Source of the DNA: DATHYU01 sp033722675
GTDB taxonomy: Bacteria > Actinomycetota > Acidimicrobiia > Spongiisociales > UBA11373
Direction of reading: 5' to 3'
Assembly (NCBI GenBank): GCA_033722675.1
Contig: JAWVYO010000120.1
Coordinates: 1 to 6,179, forward strand
DNA: 6,179 nucleotides
Position numbers and translations under genes: made by a program. The notes under the pieces are model-generated. The model was not told where the DNA came from, did no database searches, and worked only from the letters and a program-made list of their open reading frames with translations. Positions 3,691 to 6,179 of this stretch are shown here, piece after piece (positions within the stretch are counted from its first letter, which is position 1; each line of letters begins with the position of its first letter).

Positions 3691-6177
3691 ATGACGAGCC
3701 GCTTCTTCAACCGCGAACTCTCCCTCCTGGACTTCCAGGAGCGCGTGCTCGCGATCGCCGAGAACCCCAATGTTCCGCTCCTGGAACGGCTGAAGTTCGT
3801 CGCGATCGTGTCGAGCAACCTCGACGAGTTCTTCCAAGTGCGCGTCGCCGGACTCATGGAGCAGCACGCCGCGGGCCTGGGGAAGGTGACCCCCGACGGG
3901 CGGACGCCCGGCGAGCAGCTGGCCGAGATCCGGGGTCGCGCCGAGCAGCTCCTCGCACGGACCGAGCGGGTGTTCCTCGCCGAGCTGCGCCCCGCCCTCG
4001 CCGAACACGGCATCCACATCGCTCGATGGGACGATCTCGACGAAGCCGACCGGAAGGAACTCGTCGCACGGTTCGAGGCCGAGATCTATCCGGTGCTGAC
4101 ACCGCTGGCCTTCGATCCGGCCCACCCCTTCCCCTTCATCTCCAACCTCTCGCTGAACCTGGCGGTGATCGTCCGCAACCCCAAGACGGGCGCCTCCCAG
4201 TTCGCCCGGGTCAAGGTCCCGCCCCTCCTCCCCCGCTTCCTCGCCGCCGGCGAGGACGGTGCGACCTTCGTCCCGGTGGAGGAGGTGATCGCCTCGCAGC
4301 TGGAATCGCTCTTCCCCGGGATGGAGATCACCGGCGCCCACCCCTTCCGCGTCACCCGCAGCGCCGAACAGGCGGTCGAGGAGGAGGAGGCGGACGACCT
4401 CCTCGCCGCCATGGAGGAGCTGCTCCACACCCGGCATCGCTTCTCTCGCCTCGTCCGCCTGGAGATCGACCCGACGATGCCCGAGGAGATCCTCGAGCTG
4501 CTCCGCGAGGAGATGGATCTCGACGACACCGGCGTGTACGTGTCCCGGGCGGTGGTCGGTCTCGGCGGGCTCTGGTCCATCTACGGGCTCGACCGTCCCG
4601 ACCTGAAGGACGACCCCTGGACCCCGATCACCCAGCCGATCCTCGGGAAGGGCCACCTCGAGACGTCGCTCTTCGATCGCATCCGCGAGCGGGACGTCCT
4701 CGTCCACATGCCCTACGACGCCTTCGGGACCTCCGTGGGCGCGTTCATCGCCGAGGCCGCCTCCGATCCCGACGTGATGGCCATCAAGCAGACGCTCTAC
4801 CGCACGTCGGATCCCGAGGACCCGGCCGTCGGCGGCGAAGCCTCCATCGTCAGGTCGCTGATCCGGGCAGCCCACGAGGGCAAGCAGGTCGTCGTCCTCG
4901 TCGAGCTCAAGGCCCGCTTCGACGAAGAGGCCAACATCACCTGGGCCCGGCTCCTGGAGGAGGCCGGCGTCCACGTCGTCTACGGCGTCGCCGGCCTCAA
5001 GACCCACGCCAAGATCGCCCTGGTCGTGCGCCGCGAACGCGGGGGTCTGCGGCGGTACAGCCACATCGGCACCGGCAACTACAACCCGAAGACGGCCCGC
5101 ATCTACGAGGACTTCGGGCTGTTCACCGCCGACGACGAGATCGGCGCCGACCTGACGGAACTGTTCAACGTCCTCACCGGCTACAGCCGGCAGCGCAAGT
5201 ACCGCAAGCTCCTCGTCGCTCCCACCACGCTTCGCAAACAGATGATGCGGCGCATCGAGGCCCAGTCGAGGCCCGGCGGGCGCATCGTCTGGAAGCTCAA
5301 CCATCTCGTCGATCCCGACATCATCGAGGCCCTGTACCGCGCCTCCGGCGAGGGCGCCGAGATCGACCTGATCGTTCGGGGGGTGTGCTGCCTCCGACCG
5401 GGCGTGGAGGGCATGTCGGAGCGGATCCGGGTGCGCTCCATCGTCGGCGAGTTCCTCGAGCACTCCCGCATCTACCGGTTCGGTGAGGGCTCCGACGCCG
5501 AGTACCTGATGGGCTCGGCCGACATGATGCAGCGCAACCTCAACGGACGGGTGGAGTCGATCACCCCCATCGAGGACGATCGACTGCGCGCCCGTCTCGA
5601 GGAGGTCCTCCAGATCACGCTCAGCGACGACTCCCTCGCCTGGGAGCTCCGGCCGGACGGCACCTGGTCGAAGGTGACGACCACCACCGGGATGCACACG
5701 CACGCACGCCTCAAGTCGGTCGCCCGGGCCCGTGCCCACGGCGCTGCCCCCGATCCCCGGCGCGCCGTGGAGACGACCGACGTCGTGGTGGCGGCGGGCG
5801 GGATCGTGGAACGATCGAGCGACGATCACCGCGAGGTGCTGCTCGTCCACCGGCCGGCGTACGACGACTGGTCGTTCCCGAAGGGCAAGCTCCACGAGGG
5901 CGAGACGGAGGCGGACGCCGCCGCACGAGAGGTCCTCGAAGAGACGGGCCACCGCTGCACGCTGGGGCCGGAGGTCGGCATCATCGAGTACGTCGACCGG
6001 ACCGGCAACCGCAAGGTGGTGCGGTACTGGCTGATGCGGGCCGTGGACGGTGCGTTCACCCCCAACGAGGAGGTCGACGAGGTGCGGTGGCTCACACCGA
6101 CCGACGCGCTGGACCTGCTCAGTTACGACCGCGACCGCGCCCTGCTCCGGTCGGTGACCGAGGGCGGCGTCGCATGA
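3691..6177 (+). CDS. ppk1: Polyphosphate kinase 1 fused to a C-terminal MutT1-like Nudix hydrolase
   Basis: This 828-residue protein carries a complete PPK1 (about 1-665) and a Nudix domain (about 695-825). PPK1 reversibly transfers the ATP gamma-phosphate onto polyphosphate through a phospho-histidine. Seen: N domain with FFNRELSLLDFQERVL (5-20) and SSNLDEFFQVR (41-51); head domain with HPFPFISNLSLNLAV (145-159); C1 domain with R371 in TLYR and R409 in KARFDEEANI (407-416), both likely Mg/ATP-site residues, H439 in KTHAK, and the autophosphorylated His as H458 in HIGTGNYNPKTA (458-469); C2 domain with IVRGVCCLRPGVEG (561-574) and H591 in LEHSRIY (589-595). A basic linker (about 667-691) follows. 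The Nudix box has G732, E738, R746, E747, E750, E751 and G753, so the metal-binding set is complete; flanking FPKGK and FTPNEEVDEVRWL resemble mycobacterial MutT1, which hydrolyses 8-oxo-dGTP and diadenosine polyphosphates. No stop or frame shift separates the domains. It follows rpiB by 40 bp and overlaps a downstream ATG. Confidence 0.95.
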   Translation: MTSRFFNRELSLLDFQERVLAIAENPNVPLLERLKFVAIVSSNLDEFFQVRVAGLMEQHAAGLGKVTPDGRTPGEQLAEIRGRAEQLLARTERVFLAELRPALAEHGIHIARWDDLDEADRKELVARFEAEIYPVLTPLAFDPAHPFPFISNLSLNLAVIVRNPKTGASQFARVKVPPLLPRFLAAGEDGATFVPVEEVIASQLESLFPGMEITGAHPFRVTRSAEQAVEEEEADDLLAAMEELLHTRHRFSRLVRLEIDPTMPEEILELLREEMDLDDTGVYVSRAVVGLGGLWSIYGLDRPDLKDDPWTPITQPILGKGHLETSLFDRIRERDVLVHMPYDAFGTSVGAFIAEAASDPDVMAIKQTLYRTSDPEDPAVGGEASIVRSLIRAAHEGKQVVVLVELKARFDEEANITWARLLEEAGVHVVYGVAGLKTHAKIALVVRRERGGLRRYSHIGTGNYNPKTARIYEDFGLFTADDEIGADLTELFNVLTGYSRQRKYRKLLVAPTTLRKQMMRRIEAQSRPGGRIVWKLNHLVDPDIIEALYRASGEGAEIDLIVRGVCCLRPGVEGMSERIRVRSIVGEFLEHSRIYRFGEGSDAEYLMGSADMMQRNLNGRVESITPIEDDRLRARLEEVLQITLSDDSLAWELRPDGTWSKVTTTTGMHTHARLKSVARARAHGAAPDPRRAVETTDVVVAAGGIVERSSDDHREVLLVHRPAYDDWSFPKGKLHEGETEADAAAREVLEETGHRCTLGPEVGIIEYVDRTGNRKVVRYWLMRAVDGAFTPNEEVDEVRWLTPTDALDLLSYDRDRALLRSVTEGGVA

Positions 6178-6179
6178 TC
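6174..6179 (+). CDS. Possible start of the next gene, overlapping ppk (ATGA)
   Basis: The ppk stop TGA (6175-6177) shares bases with an ATG at 6174-6176, giving the ATGA overlap typical of translationally coupled genes. A weak purine-rich stretch AGGGCGG (6161-6167) precedes it. Only two codons (Met-Ile) are inside the window, so no function can be read. By analogy with mycobacterial MutT1, where a Nudix domain is followed by a histidine-phosphatase domain, a phosphatase is one guess. Confidence 0.3.

Noticed and set aside
3144..4019. Upstream extension of the lipoprotein frame on the minus strand
   Set aside because: The frame stays open but lies opposite rpiB and ppk, while a signal peptide and lipobox-like Cys start cleanly at ATG 3143.
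3654..5486. Plus-strand frame starting at ATG 3654
   Set aside because: It is the wrong frame of ppk; the product is Arg/Pro-rich with no motif, and the conserved PPK1 N-terminus begins at 3691.
3577..5952. Long open frame (791 codons) on the minus strand opposite rpiB end and ppk
   Set aside because: It is the antisense of a highly conserved PPK1-Nudix protein. Its translation shows no recognisable domain and is biased to G, D, V, L and H as expected from the complement of high-GC codons.
5692..6177. Nudix domain as a separate gene starting at ATG 5692 or GTG 5767
   Set aside because: No stop codon separates it from PPK1, and neither internal start has a ribosome binding site or a TANNNT element at 7 nt. 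A secondary internal start cannot be fully excluded.

Overview
The window looks like chromosomal housekeeping DNA from a high-GC bacterium, most likely an actinobacterium (Actinomycetota, possibly the Acidimicrobiia side; this placement is an inference). Supporting signs are the strong G/C preference at third codon positions, a MurA with Asp in place of the catalytic Cys, a Nudix domain resembling mycobacterial MutT1, and several genes whose start codons sit directly behind a -10 hexamer, as in leaderless actinobacterial transcripts. I see no mobile element, RNA gene, CRISPR array or defence locus.

Left arm, minus strand, reading from 3143 down to 4: a small putative lipoprotein (2625-3143), murA (1318-2604), a 91-residue NifU-type Fe-S protein (979-1254) and meaB (4-948). 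The gaps are short (20, 63 and 30 bp), so read-through is likely, but internal promoter-like elements lie in or near each junction. Right arm, plus strand: rpiB (3195-3650), then after 40 bp a long gene (3691-6177) encoding a complete polyphosphate kinase 1 fused in frame to a MutT1-like Nudix hydrolase domain. Its stop codon overlaps an ATG (ATGA) that may start the next gene off the edge. The two arms diverge from a 51-bp region at 3144-3194.

Functionally the genes cover peptidoglycan precursor synthesis (MurA), Fe-S cluster delivery (NifU-like), protection of B12-dependent methylmalonyl-CoA mutase (MeaB), the pentose phosphate pathway (RpiB) and polyphosphate/nucleotide metabolism (PPK1-Nudix). 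They do not form one obvious pathway.

The two most interesting observations are the PPK1-Nudix fusion and a recurrent promoter arrangement: a TANNNT hexamer followed by exactly 7 nt and then the start codon. It is seen before meaB, the lipoprotein gene, rpiB and a second, internal start of murA. This suggests widespread leaderless expression, with murA possibly having both a Shine-Dalgarno start and a leaderless one.
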